NCBI RefSeq assembly: GCF_021653975.1
Contig: NZ_JAJKFK010000004.1
Span: 246,936 to 310,935, forward strand
Reading direction: 5' to 3'
DNA: 64,000 nucleotides
DNA from: Amycolatopsis sp. GM8
Lineage (GTDB): Bacteria > Actinomycetota > Actinomycetes > Mycobacteriales > Pseudonocardiaceae
Shown here piece after piece: positions 23,918-31,000 of the stretch. A program made the position numbers and the translations under genes. Position 1 is the first letter of the stretch. Each line of letters starts with the position of its first letter. The notes under the pieces were generated by a model. It was not told where the DNA came from and ran no database searches. It worked only from the letters and a program-made list of their open reading frames with translations.

Positions 23918-24808
23918 ATGACGTCTACCATTCGATACGAGGTTGTGGAAGGGATCGCGATGATCACGCTTTCCCGGCCCGAAAAACGCAACGCGCAGAA
24001 CGTGCGGATGACTTATGAATTGAACGACGCGTTCGACAGGGCAGCGCGCGACGATGATGTGAAGGTTATCGTTTTGGCCGGCGACGGGCCGCACTTCTCC
24101 GCCGGGCACGATCTGGACGACGTGGTGTGGCACGAGGAGTTCGAACAGGTCAGTACCTGGGGTGGATACGGGGAACCGGGCGCCGAGGGCTGGGTGGCCC
24201 GGGAGGAGGAGATCTACCTCCAGATGTGTGCGCGATGGCGATCGATTCCCAAGCCGACCATCGCCGCTTGCCATGGCAAGACCATCGGCGGCGGCCTGAT
24301 GTTGGCCTGGGTGTGTGACCTGATCGTGGCGTCCGACGATGCGACGTTCGCTGATCCCGTGGTGGCGATGGGGATCTGTGGGGTCGAGTGGTTCGCGCAT
24401 CCGTGGGAGCTCGGACCACGCAAGGCGAAGGAGATGCTCTTCACCGGGGATTTCTGGACGGCGCAGGAGGCTCACCGGTTGGGCATGGTCAACCATGTCG
24501 TTCCGCGGGCTGAGCTGACCGAATTCGCCCTCAGCCTGGCCCGGAGGATCGCGGCGCAGCCGATGTTCGCCCTGCGCCTGGCCAAGGAGGCGGTGAACCA
24601 GGCCGTCGACGTGCAGGGGCAGCCCTCCGCAATCCGCGCCGCGTTCACGCTCCACCAACTCGGCCACAGCCACCTGCTCGAGCGTTTCGGGATTTGCATG
24701 GACCCGGCCGGCATTCCACCGGCGTTACAGGAACGCTTTCCGTCCGCCGAACCTGGCGACGTGCTCCGCGAGCGCCGCCGAGCGGCCCGTGCCGGCACCA
24801 AGCCGTGA
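23918..24808 (+). CDS. enoyl-CoA hydratase/isomerase (crotonase) family
   Basis: The 296-residue protein shows crotonase hallmarks: MITLSRPEKRNAQN, the oxyanion-hole loop GPHFSAGHDLDD and KPTIAACHGKTIGGGLMLAW. It is slightly longer than usual because of an insert after residue 75 (WHEEFEQVSTWGGYG). It would hydrate or isomerise an unsaturated acyl-CoA made by the preceding dehydrogenase. The start is set at the second ATG, six codon-bases after AAAGGGG; an ATG two codons upstream is the alternative. Confidence 0.87.
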   Translation: MTSTIRYEVVEGIAMITLSRPEKRNAQNVRMTYELNDAFDRAARDDDVKVIVLAGDGPHFSAGHDLDDVVWHEEFEQVSTWGGYGEPGAEGWVAREEEIYLQMCARWRSIPKPTIAACHGKTIGGGLMLAWVCDLIVASDDATFADPVVAMGICGVEWFAHPWELGPRKAKEMLFTGDFWTAQEAHRLGMVNHVVPRAELTEFALSLARRIAAQPMFALRLAKEAVNQAVDVQGQPSAIRAAFTLHQLGHSHLLERFGICMDPAGIPPALQERFPSAEPGDVLRERRRAARAGTKP

Positions 24809-24890
24809 GATGCGCGGCAGCACCGGACCCTTCGCCCGAGCTGATTCAGACCGGTGACGAACGGGAGCACTCCGGAAGCCCGGCGATCTG

Positions 24891-25910
24891 ATGGGCGCCG
24901 ACGACCCGCCGAACCTGCCGCTTGATCGGCTGGGGACCTGGCTCGAGGCACAGGTACCGAAGGTGGTTCCGCCCTTGATCGGGACCCTCGTCGCGGGCGG
25001 GCGCTCCAACCTGACATACCGGCTCATCGATGCGTGTGGTCGTTCGCTTGCATTACGCCGACCGCCGGCCCACACCGAGGTGCCGGGCGCGCACGACATG
25101 GTCCGCGAGTTCCGCATCCTCCGAAGCCTTGCGGAGCGGTCGCGGGTCCACGTTCCAACGCCGCTCGCGTTCTGCCGCGATACGGCGCTGATCGGGGTGT
25201 CGTTCTATGTCATGGAGTTCGTCGAGGGGATCGTCGCGCGCGACCCTGACACCGCCGCCGCACTGCCTGAGTCCGCGCGGCGCACGGCCGCCTTCGCACT
25301 CGTCGACGAACTGGTCGAGCTGCATCTGACCGATGCGGCCGATGTCGGGCTCGGCGATCTTGGACGATCGACCGGCTATGTGGAACGCGAGCTTCAGCGT
25401 TGGTCCGGCCAGATATCAGGCACCTCGGCAGCCAGCCGGCTACTTGCCGAGGTGCACACCCGGCTTGTCGGACAAATGCCACCACAACGTCGCACCGCGC
25501 TGGTGCATGGCGACTACGGGCTTGACAATGCGATCTTCGCGGCCAACGGGGAGCTGCGAGCGGTGCTGGATTGGGAGTTGTGCACGCGGGGCGACCCGCT
25601 CGCCGACTTGGGCTGGCTGCTGTTGTTCTGGCAGCCCGAGTCCGACCTGACAGAGGTCCTGCCACGTGGCACCACACTTCGCGGATTCCCGGGCCGGCAG
25701 GAGCTCACGTCGCGATATGCCGCCGCGACGGGCGCCGAATTGCGGGACCTGTCCTATTACGTAGGTCTTGCGGCCTGGCGGCTCGCGATCATCACTTTGG
25801 GCGTCGCCTCACGATATCGAACTGGTGGCCGAGCCGGATCAGACGTCGATATCCACCGTCTGAACGGCGACGTGGAGCGGCTCGCTATAGCCGCTTCGCG
25901 CCACGTGTGA
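24891..25910 (+). CDS. APH-type phosphotransferase paired with the acyl-CoA dehydrogenase
   Basis: The 339-residue kinase-like protein has the aminoglycoside-phosphotransferase fold: a nucleotide loop GGRSNLTYRL, the catalytic loop LVHGDYGLDN (about 204-213) and the metal-binding DWELCTRGDP (about 225-234). In ACAD10/11 and in the levulinate pathway (LvaA), such kinases phosphorylate a 4-hydroxyacyl-CoA so that the partner dehydrogenase can remove the phosphate. Co-occurrence with ACAD and crotonase genes here supports that role over antibiotic resistance. It is the last gene of the operon. Confidence 0.85.
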   Translation: MGADDPPNLPLDRLGTWLEAQVPKVVPPLIGTLVAGGRSNLTYRLIDACGRSLALRRPPAHTEVPGAHDMVREFRILRSLAERSRVHVPTPLAFCRDTALIGVSFYVMEFVEGIVARDPDTAAALPESARRTAAFALVDELVELHLTDAADVGLGDLGRSTGYVERELQRWSGQISGTSAASRLLAEVHTRLVGQMPPQRRTALVHGDYGLDNAIFAANGELRAVLDWELCTRGDPLADLGWLLLFWQPESDLTEVLPRGTTLRGFPGRQELTSRYAAATGAELRDLSYYVGLAAWRLAIITLGVASRYRTGGRAGSDVDIHRLNGDVERLAIAASRHV

Positions 25911-25989
25911 TGGTCGCCCAACTCGCCCGTCGCGGCCGAGGTAAGCCGGCACGGCATCATGGTGAACGCGGTAGCACGCGGCCCCACCC

Positions 25990-26018
25990 TTGCACCTGAA
26001 GGTGAATTCGGATACAGT
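25990..26018 (+). promoter_or_regulatory. promoter and shared operator B (before the TetR gene)
   Basis: TTGCAC (25990-25995) and TACAGT (26013-26018) are 17 bases apart. The operator-like TGAAGGTGAATTCGGATACAG (25997-26017) fills the spacer, so a bound repressor would block polymerase. The TetR start is 233 bases downstream, leaving a long leader with no gene that I can support. Confidence 0.65.
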
Positions 26019-26250
26019 CCGCGGTAAGGGTTATCAGCTGCGATGGGGGGTCGGCACATGGAGCCATCGTCCGCCTCACGGAGCCGGCCGGTTGCTCGTA
26101 GGCACTCGCCGCGCAGCGGCGAACACTCACGCGGCGCTGCCGTCTCGAACGTGTTCATGCCCGGGTCTTGCATGGTGCGAAGCGCTTACTCGACCAGGGC
26201 GAAGTGGCCGGTCAGTGAACGGTTGACAGTTATCCGAGCGAAGGCACCTG

Positions 26251-26943
26251 ATGCGACGATCCGGTAATGCGGAGACTCGACGCCGGCAAGCGGAACCCCC
26301 CGCGTCGGCGAGCGAGCCAACCGTTCAGCGCCGCTCGCCACGCGCCGAGCGAACGCGGGCCCGCCTGTTGGTCGCGGCGCGGAAGGTCTTTGAACGTCAA
26401 GGATTCGTGAACGCGCGCATCACCGATATCGCGGAGACGGCAGCGGTCGCCATCGGATCCTTCTACACGTACTTCCGCACCAAGGAAGAAATCTTCGTTG
26501 CCTTGATATACGAGATGGAGGAAGAATTACTACGCCCCCATCGCGATATTGCCAGTTCGAAGAACGCCAGTATCTACGGTGCGGTCGAGTCGGCGAACCG
26601 CGACTACCTGAACACGTACCAGCGGAACGCTGCCCTGATGGCGGTGCTCGAGGAATTCTCAACCCTCGATGACGAATTTCGGACAATCCGCATCCGGCGT
26701 GGCATTGCGTACCAAGAGCCGAACATTCGCTCCATAAGGCGACTGCAGGAACGTGGTATCGCGGACCCCGAGCTGGACGCGGTTCTGACAGCCCACTCGC
26801 TCGGTGGCATGGTCAGCCGCGCCGCCTATCAGGCCTTCGTCCTCGAAACCAGCGACGATATCGATCAACTTGTCGCCACTCTGACCCGGCTGTGGCTGAA
26901 TGCTCTCGGAATCGACCAGAAGTTCTGGTCAGAACCGCTCTAG
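26251..26943 (+). CDS. TetR family regulator, probable repressor of the catabolic regulon
   Basis: The 230-residue protein has an N-terminal TetR helix-turn-helix at about residues 28-75 (RTRARLLVAARKVFERQGF, ITDIAETAAVAIGSFYTYF, TKEEIFVAL). A helical ligand domain with no recognisable specificity follows. It sits inside the cluster, and its own promoter carries the operator motif present at four other promoters here, so autoregulation and control of the whole region are likely. The ligand may be an acyl-CoA intermediate, as for other TetR regulators of fatty-acid-like catabolism; this is inference. Confidence 0.88.
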   Translation: MRRSGNAETRRRQAEPPASASEPTVQRRSPRAERTRARLLVAARKVFERQGFVNARITDIAETAAVAIGSFYTYFRTKEEIFVALIYEMEEELLRPHRDIASSKNASIYGAVESANRDYLNTYQRNAALMAVLEEFSTLDDEFRTIRIRRGIAYQEPNIRSIRRLQERGIADPELDAVLTAHSLGGMVSRAAYQAFVLETSDDIDQLVATLTRLWLNALGIDQKFWSEPL

Positions 26944-27094
26944 CTTATGAGTGAAGCGCCGATCCTGAGCCTCGCTTCTGACAATTGGGCGCACACTCGG
27001 GCGAAACCCAAAGGATCTTTGACTCAGGCCGTGCATGAGGAAGGTCTATCGGGCGCGCTTCTGAGTGATCTGTCGCGAGGCGGCTGGGCGTGGC

Positions 27095-27210
27095 GCGGAC
27101 CACGACCCGGTCGGCCATCCGGCGGACCGCACACCGTCCCTCTTCTGTTTTCAGATCGACGGCCAGACTGCGTTTGTTCCGGTTCACGCTGAGCGAGATG
27201 CCGCACCCGT
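27095..27210 (-). pseudogene. fragment of a CaiB/BaiF (family III) CoA-transferase
   Basis: A minus-strand stretch reads SLSVNRNKRSLAVDLKTEEG followed by RCAVRRMADRVVV. This is the N-terminal signature of family III CoA-transferases (SVNRNKRSxxLDLK). The conserved ENFRPG continuation is missing on that frame, so only about 38 codons remain. It lies between the TetR gene and the second ridA. Confidence 0.55.
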
Positions 27211-27334
27211 CGAGCCAGGGCGGCGTGATCTGACGCTCGGTGAAGCCAGGTTTCGGGCAAGGCAATCAACACTATTTGCCGGTACCTGTGGCTTTTTGTT
27301 CTCGATGAAACCGCGTCAGCACTCCTCGTCGGGG

Positions 27335-27383
27335 TTGTGATCTCACTGACCGCGGCGTACCTTGAGGATGAATTCAACTTCAG
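27335..27383 (+). promoter_or_regulatory. promoter and shared operator C (before the second ridA)
   Basis: TTGTGA (27335-27340), 17 bases, then TACCTT (27358-27363), followed by ATGAATTCAACTTCAG (27368-27383). The layout is the same as at promoter A, and the operator is followed by the same AGGAG ribosome site. Confidence 0.65.
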
Positions 27384-27392
27384 GAGACTCTC

Positions 27393-27776
27393 ATGGTCGA
27401 GAAGGCATCCGCCAACAGAATTCTGAGCAAGGGTATGTCCGGCGCCGTTCGTGCGGGCGATCTCGTATTCCTGGCCGGACAGATCGCCAACGACGAGGAC
27501 GGCAACGTCGTTCCGGGTGACATCGAAGCCCAGGCGACACAATGCTTCCGCAATGTCGAACGCGAACTGAAGGCGTTCGGCGCGACCCTGGAGGACCTCG
27601 TCGAGGTCACCGCTTTCGTTGCCCATCCTTTCGATCTCGATGCCTATGTGCGGGTGCGCACGGGGGAGTTCTCGCCGGAGCATCCGCCCGCGACCACAAC
27701 TGTCGTGGCCACCCTCGGGTCGCCGATCTGGCTGGTCGAGGTGAAGGCTGTCGCCGCCCTCGGACCGTGGGTCTAG
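27393..27776 (+). CDS. RidA-family enamine/imine deaminase (second copy)
   Basis: The 127-residue protein is a near twin of the copy at 22137: GMSGAVRAGDLVFLAGQIA, AQATQCFRNVERELKAFGA and LVEVTAFVAHPFDLDAYVRV align without gaps, and most differences are conservative. The upstream 20 bases, including the ribosome site, are also nearly identical, so the duplication included the regulatory sequence. Reaction and caveat are as for the first copy. It appears monocistronic, because a hairpin and a new promoter follow. Confidence 0.85.
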   Translation: MVEKASANRILSKGMSGAVRAGDLVFLAGQIANDEDGNVVPGDIEAQATQCFRNVERELKAFGATLEDLVEVTAFVAHPFDLDAYVRVRTGEFSPEHPPATTTVVATLGSPIWLVEVKAVAALGPWV

Positions 27777-27878
27777 GACTCCGGTCGCCACAGGGCAGCC
27801 CCAGGAGCCTTCACGGGCGCTGAGCAGGCATTGCCGTTCGCCGCGGGATCAGTCCGCAATGGACGGTCATATCGGCGC

Positions 27879-27898
27879 GCCCGCTCGCCGGAGCGGGC
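27879..27898 (+). terminator. stem-loop after the second ridA
   Basis: GCCCGCTC-GCCG-GAGCGGGC forms an 8-base-pair perfect stem with a 4-base loop, followed by TGTTA. The T run is weak, as is common in high-GC actinomycetes. Confidence 0.5.
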
Positions 27899-27912
27899 TG
27901 TTAGCCGCGGGC

Positions 27913-27964
27913 CCGCGGAGGCGGCGGCAAAGGCCAATTGTGACCCTTGCCACCGCCTCCGCGG
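27913..27964. repeat. long inverted repeat overlapping promoter D
   Basis: Arms of 18 bases (27913-27930 and 27947-27964, CCGCGGAGGCGG... with TTGCCACCGCCTCCGCGG) pair with one mismatch around a 16-base loop. The right arm contains the -35 element of promoter D. It may be a second terminator for ridA or a regulatory structure. Confidence 0.55.
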
Positions 27965-27996
27965 ACACCTAGCATGAGCCTGAACTCAACTTCAAG
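27947..27996 (+). promoter_or_regulatory. promoter and shared operator D (before the ABC/CoA operon)
   Basis: TTGCCA (27947-27952), 17 bases, then TAGCAT (27970-27975), followed by TGAACTCAACTTCAAG (27981-27996). This would start the ten-gene run from the solute-binding protein at 28127 to the SDR ending at 39072. Confidence 0.65.
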
Positions 27997-28126
27997 TTGC
28001 CCGCCGGGCCGGCATCCACCGGTACGTGTCACGTCGGGCTCGGGATCGGCCGGCGCGCGACGGCGCGCCTGAGGTCGCGTCCCGCGGTCTCACCATCGTT
28101 TCCCTCAAACGGTTCCTGGAGCAAAG

Positions 28127-29212
28127 GTGCATCAGAAACTCAGTCAACCCATCACACGTCGCATGGGCCTGTCCATCATCGCGTCCGTTGTCCTCGGCGG
28201 GGCGCTGGCCGCATGCGGATCATCATCAGGGGACAGCGGCGACACGACCACCGCTGATCCCGGGCTCGAAGGCGACGCCCGGTGGAAGGAGACGATCGCC
28301 GCGGCGGAGCGGGAGGGAGTCGTGGTCTTCTACAGCAGCGCGCCACAGACCGCGATCGACCGGCTCCAGAAGGCGTTCAAGGACAAGTACCCCAAGATCG
28401 ACATGCAGCCGACCCGGGTGACGGGTCTCGAACTGGCCACCGCATTGGAGAACGAACGCCACTCGGGCGGGAGCGGCGCGGACATCGCACTGCACGACAT
28501 GGTTCCGTTCCAGTACGACAACCTGGCGAATTTCACGCCGCCCACCGGGCCGAACCCGCAGCGTGCCGAGTTCAAACGCGAAGGCATCACGCTCAAAGGC
28601 GTGTCGCAAATGCACAACATCGTGCCGTTCGGCCTCGCCTACAACACCTCGCTGGTGCACACCCCGCCGACCGACTTCACCGCGCTCGCCGATCCGTCGT
28701 TCGCCGGTCAGGTCGGCCTGTTCGACTTCGCGTCGCCGGGCTCGGCGGATCTCTACGGCTTCCTGGTGCAGCACTACGGCGGCGAGGACTTCCTCCGGCG
28801 GGTCGCGGCCGGCAAGCCGCAGTTCTACCCGTCGGTCGCGCCGACATTGCAGGCGCTGACCTCGGGCGAAATCGCGATCACCGACTACGCGAGCAGCGTC
28901 GCGGTGCAGGACCTGGTGGATCAGGGGGCGCCGGTCAAGTTCGTGCCGACGAAGCCACAGTGGGCGATCCAGTTCTACACCTACATCGTCGGCTGGGCGA
29001 AGCACCCGAACGCCGCTCAGGTGCTGTACGACTTCATGGCGACCCCCGCCGGGCAACAGGCGATCAACAAGGACGCGATCAGTGTCCTGCCCAATATCCC
29101 CGGGACCGTCGGCCAGATCGGTGACGTGCAGACGATGAACGTCGAGAACGCCATCAATGCCAACACGGTCAATGCGGCCAACGCCCGGTGGCGCGCGATC
29201 TTCGGACGGTGA
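28127..29212 (+). CDS. ABC transporter substrate-binding lipoprotein (family 1, iron/putrescine-like fold)
   Basis: The 361-residue protein has a signal peptide ending in a lipobox (GGALAAC, Cys at about residue 30) and then a mature periplasmic-binding-protein domain (VVVFYSSAPQTAIDRLQKAF, YNTSLVHTPPTDFTALADP, AITDYASSVAVQDLV). The fold group binds Fe3+, thiamine, polyamines or small organic acids. No Tyr-rich ferric site is evident, and the catabolic neighbours argue for an organic substrate. The cognate permease and ATPase lie at 40.3-43.3 kb in the same regulon. The GTG start has GGAG six bases upstream. Confidence 0.87.
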   Translation: MHQKLSQPITRRMGLSIIASVVLGGALAACGSSSGDSGDTTTADPGLEGDARWKETIAAAEREGVVVFYSSAPQTAIDRLQKAFKDKYPKIDMQPTRVTGLELATALENERHSGGSGADIALHDMVPFQYDNLANFTPPTGPNPQRAEFKREGITLKGVSQMHNIVPFGLAYNTSLVHTPPTDFTALADPSFAGQVGLFDFASPGSADLYGFLVQHYGGEDFLRRVAAGKPQFYPSVAPTLQALTSGEIAITDYASSVAVQDLVDQGAPVKFVPTKPQWAIQFYTYIVGWAKHPNAAQVLYDFMATPAGQQAINKDAISVLPNIPGTVGQIGDVQTMNVENAINANTVNAANARWRAIFGR

Positions 29213-29216
29213 CGAC

Positions 29217-30050
29217 GTGGCAGGCGTAGCGACCCACACGGTTCCCGGCGTCGGCCTTCCCCACGACCTCGTGGGGAAGGTGGCGATCGTCCTGGGCGCC
29301 GAACGGCGGAACAGCATCGGTCGTTCCGTGGCGACCGCACTGGCCGCCCGAGGGGCGGAGGTCGCGGTGACAGGGACGGCCGCTTTCACGAGCACCGGCG
29401 ATCCGGGGTGGCGCGGTGCCGACTCCGTCCGCGCCGATCTCACCGAACGCCTTGGCGTTCGGGCATCTTCGCACCTCGTCGATGTGCTGGCGGAGGAACA
29501 GGTCGATCGGCTCGTCGCCGATGTCGCCGGACAGCACGGCCGTGTCGACATCCTGGTCAACACTGCGGCCGTGCCGGCCGGAGACGCCAGTCCGGTGACG
29601 GAAATCAGGTTGCCGGACTGGCAGCGGACGCTCGCGGTGAATCTCACCGGCGCCATGCTCGCCAGCCGCGCGGCAGTGCGCTGGATGATCGAGCACGACG
29701 TCGCGGGCCGGATCGTCAGTATCGGTTCGGTACACGGTCGCGAAGGAGTCGCCTTTCGCGCGGCCTATTCCGCGTCGAAGTTCGGTCTGGTCGGCCTCAT
29801 GCAGAGCTTGGCCCAGGAACTCGCCGTCTCGGGTATCACGGTCAACACCGTGTGTCCCGGGGTGGTCGCCACGGACCGGGTCAGCGGTGCCGACGAGGAG
29901 AGCCTGCGCCGGCTCGTGGGCAAGATACCCATGGGGCGGATGGCCACCGGCCAGGACATCGGCGAGGTCGTCGCCTTTCTTTGCACGCCCGCGGCCGCCT
30001 ACATCACCGGGCAGGCCCTCAACGTCGATGGTGGATGGCAGATGCGATGA
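29217..30050 (+). CDS. short-chain dehydrogenase/reductase (SDR), first of the D operon
   Basis: The 277-residue classical SDR has a cofactor loop reading LGAERRNSIGRSVA rather than the usual TGxxxGIG, the NAG-like motif VNTAAVPAG, the catalytic Ser in GSVHGREG, YSASK (Tyr and Lys of the active site) and the C-terminal GQALNVDGGW. It would oxidise or reduce a hydroxyl/keto group with NAD(P). The GTG start is 4 bases after the binding-protein stop, and its own stop overlaps the next start (ATGA). Confidence 0.85.
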   Translation: MAGVATHTVPGVGLPHDLVGKVAIVLGAERRNSIGRSVATALAARGAEVAVTGTAAFTSTGDPGWRGADSVRADLTERLGVRASSHLVDVLAEEQVDRLVADVAGQHGRVDILVNTAAVPAGDASPVTEIRLPDWQRTLAVNLTGAMLASRAAVRWMIEHDVAGRIVSIGSVHGREGVAFRAAYSASKFGLVGLMQSLAQELAVSGITVNTVCPGVVATDRVSGADEESLRRLVGKIPMGRMATGQDIGEVVAFLCTPAAAYITGQALNVDGGWQMR

Positions 30051-31000
30051 GCGGGACGGACGACGACTTGGCCGGCGGATACGCCGAGACACCGGAATGG
30101 CCGAAGCTGCCGCGAGATCTGGACTTCGCCGGCGACGCGGCGGCAGTCGCGATCGGACCGGACGAGCTGATCTACGTGTTCAACCGCGGTCCACAAAGGA
30201 TGATCATCCTCCGGCCGGACGGCACATATGCCGGGGGATGGGGTGACGCCGGCACCTATGCGCGCCCGCACGGGGTGACTGCCTGTGCGGACGGTGACCT
30301 CCTCCTCGTCGACGCGGGGTCGCACATCGTCGAGAAGGTCCACCCGGACGGCGAGCGGGTGTTGCGATTGGGTATCCATGGTCGCGCGTCCACGGCGTAT
30401 TCCGGGGAGCCGTTCAATCAGCCCACGGATGCCGCCGAACACCCGCGGACGCGCGAGATCTTCGTCGCCGACGGGTACGGGAACTCGCGCATTCACCGCC
30501 ACGACGCCGACGGGCGGCACGTGCTGTCGTGGGGTGAGCCGGGGACCGGCGCGGCACAACTGTCGAACCCGCACGGGATCTGCTTTCTCGACGACGACCA
30601 CTTGGCCGTGTGCGACCGGGAGAACTACCGGATACAGATCTTCGAACTCGACGGAAAACTGGCCGGGACCTGGCATTGGCACCACCCCTGTGCCATTCGC
30701 CGGTCCGGCGACCTGCTCTACATCGCGGAACTGGGGCCACCGTCCTATATGCACGGAACGATTCCGAACATGGGGTGCAGTGTGACGATCGCGAACAAGG
30801 ACGGAAAGGCACTCGGCCGGCTCGGTGGCCGTTTACCCGGTGTCGAGGACGGCAGGTTCCTCGCACCACACGGAATGGCTGTCGCCGAGGACGGTGCCCT
30901 CTATGTCGCGGAAGTGAACGCGGTGTACCTCGAGGCTCTCGGAAAACCGGTTCCGCCGCGAGAGACGCTGCCCTGCCTGCGCCGCTGGAGCCGAACATGA
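30047..31000 (+). CDS. NHL-repeat beta-propeller, peptidyl-amidoglycolate-lyase-like
   Basis: The 317-residue protein consists of NHL-type blades (YVFNRGPQRMIILRPDG, PHGVTACADGDLLLVDAG, EIFVADGYGNSRIHRHDADG, PHGICFLDDDHLAVCDRENY, APHGMAVAEDGALYVAEVN). It has no signal peptide, so it should be cytoplasmic. The nearest named enzymes with this propeller are peptidylamidoglycolate lyases, which cleave N-C(OH) bonds, and SMP-30-type lactonases. Either would suit a catabolic operon. Both ends overlap neighbours by four bases. The function is an inference from fold. Confidence 0.7.
   Translation: MSGTDDDLAGGYAETPEWPKLPRDLDFAGDAAAVAIGPDELIYVFNRGPQRMIILRPDGTYAGGWGDAGTYARPHGVTACADGDLLLVDAGSHIVEKVHPDGERVLRLGIHGRASTAYSGEPFNQPTDAAEHPRTREIFVADGYGNSRIHRHDADGRHVLSWGEPGTGAAQLSNPHGICFLDDDHLAVCDRENYRIQIFELDGKLAGTWHWHHPCAIRRSGDLLYIAELGPPSYMHGTIPNMGCSVTIANKDGKALGRLGGRLPGVEDGRFLAPHGMAVAEDGALYVAEVNAVYLEALGKPVPPRETLPCLRRWSRT

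Noticed and set aside
24891-25910. Aminoglycoside-resistance gene reading of the APH-fold protein
   Set aside because: The fold is shared, but operon context with ACAD and crotonase genes and the ACAD11-like motifs favour a CoA-ester kinase.
26944-27094. Possible intact gene continuing the CoA-transferase signature
   Set aside because: Downstream of the signature the frame loses all family motifs; only a fragment is claimed.
28127-29212. Ferric-iron binding-protein reading of the solute-binding lipoprotein
   Set aside because: There are no adjacent Tyr ligands or iron boxes, and the gene shares the catabolic operator.
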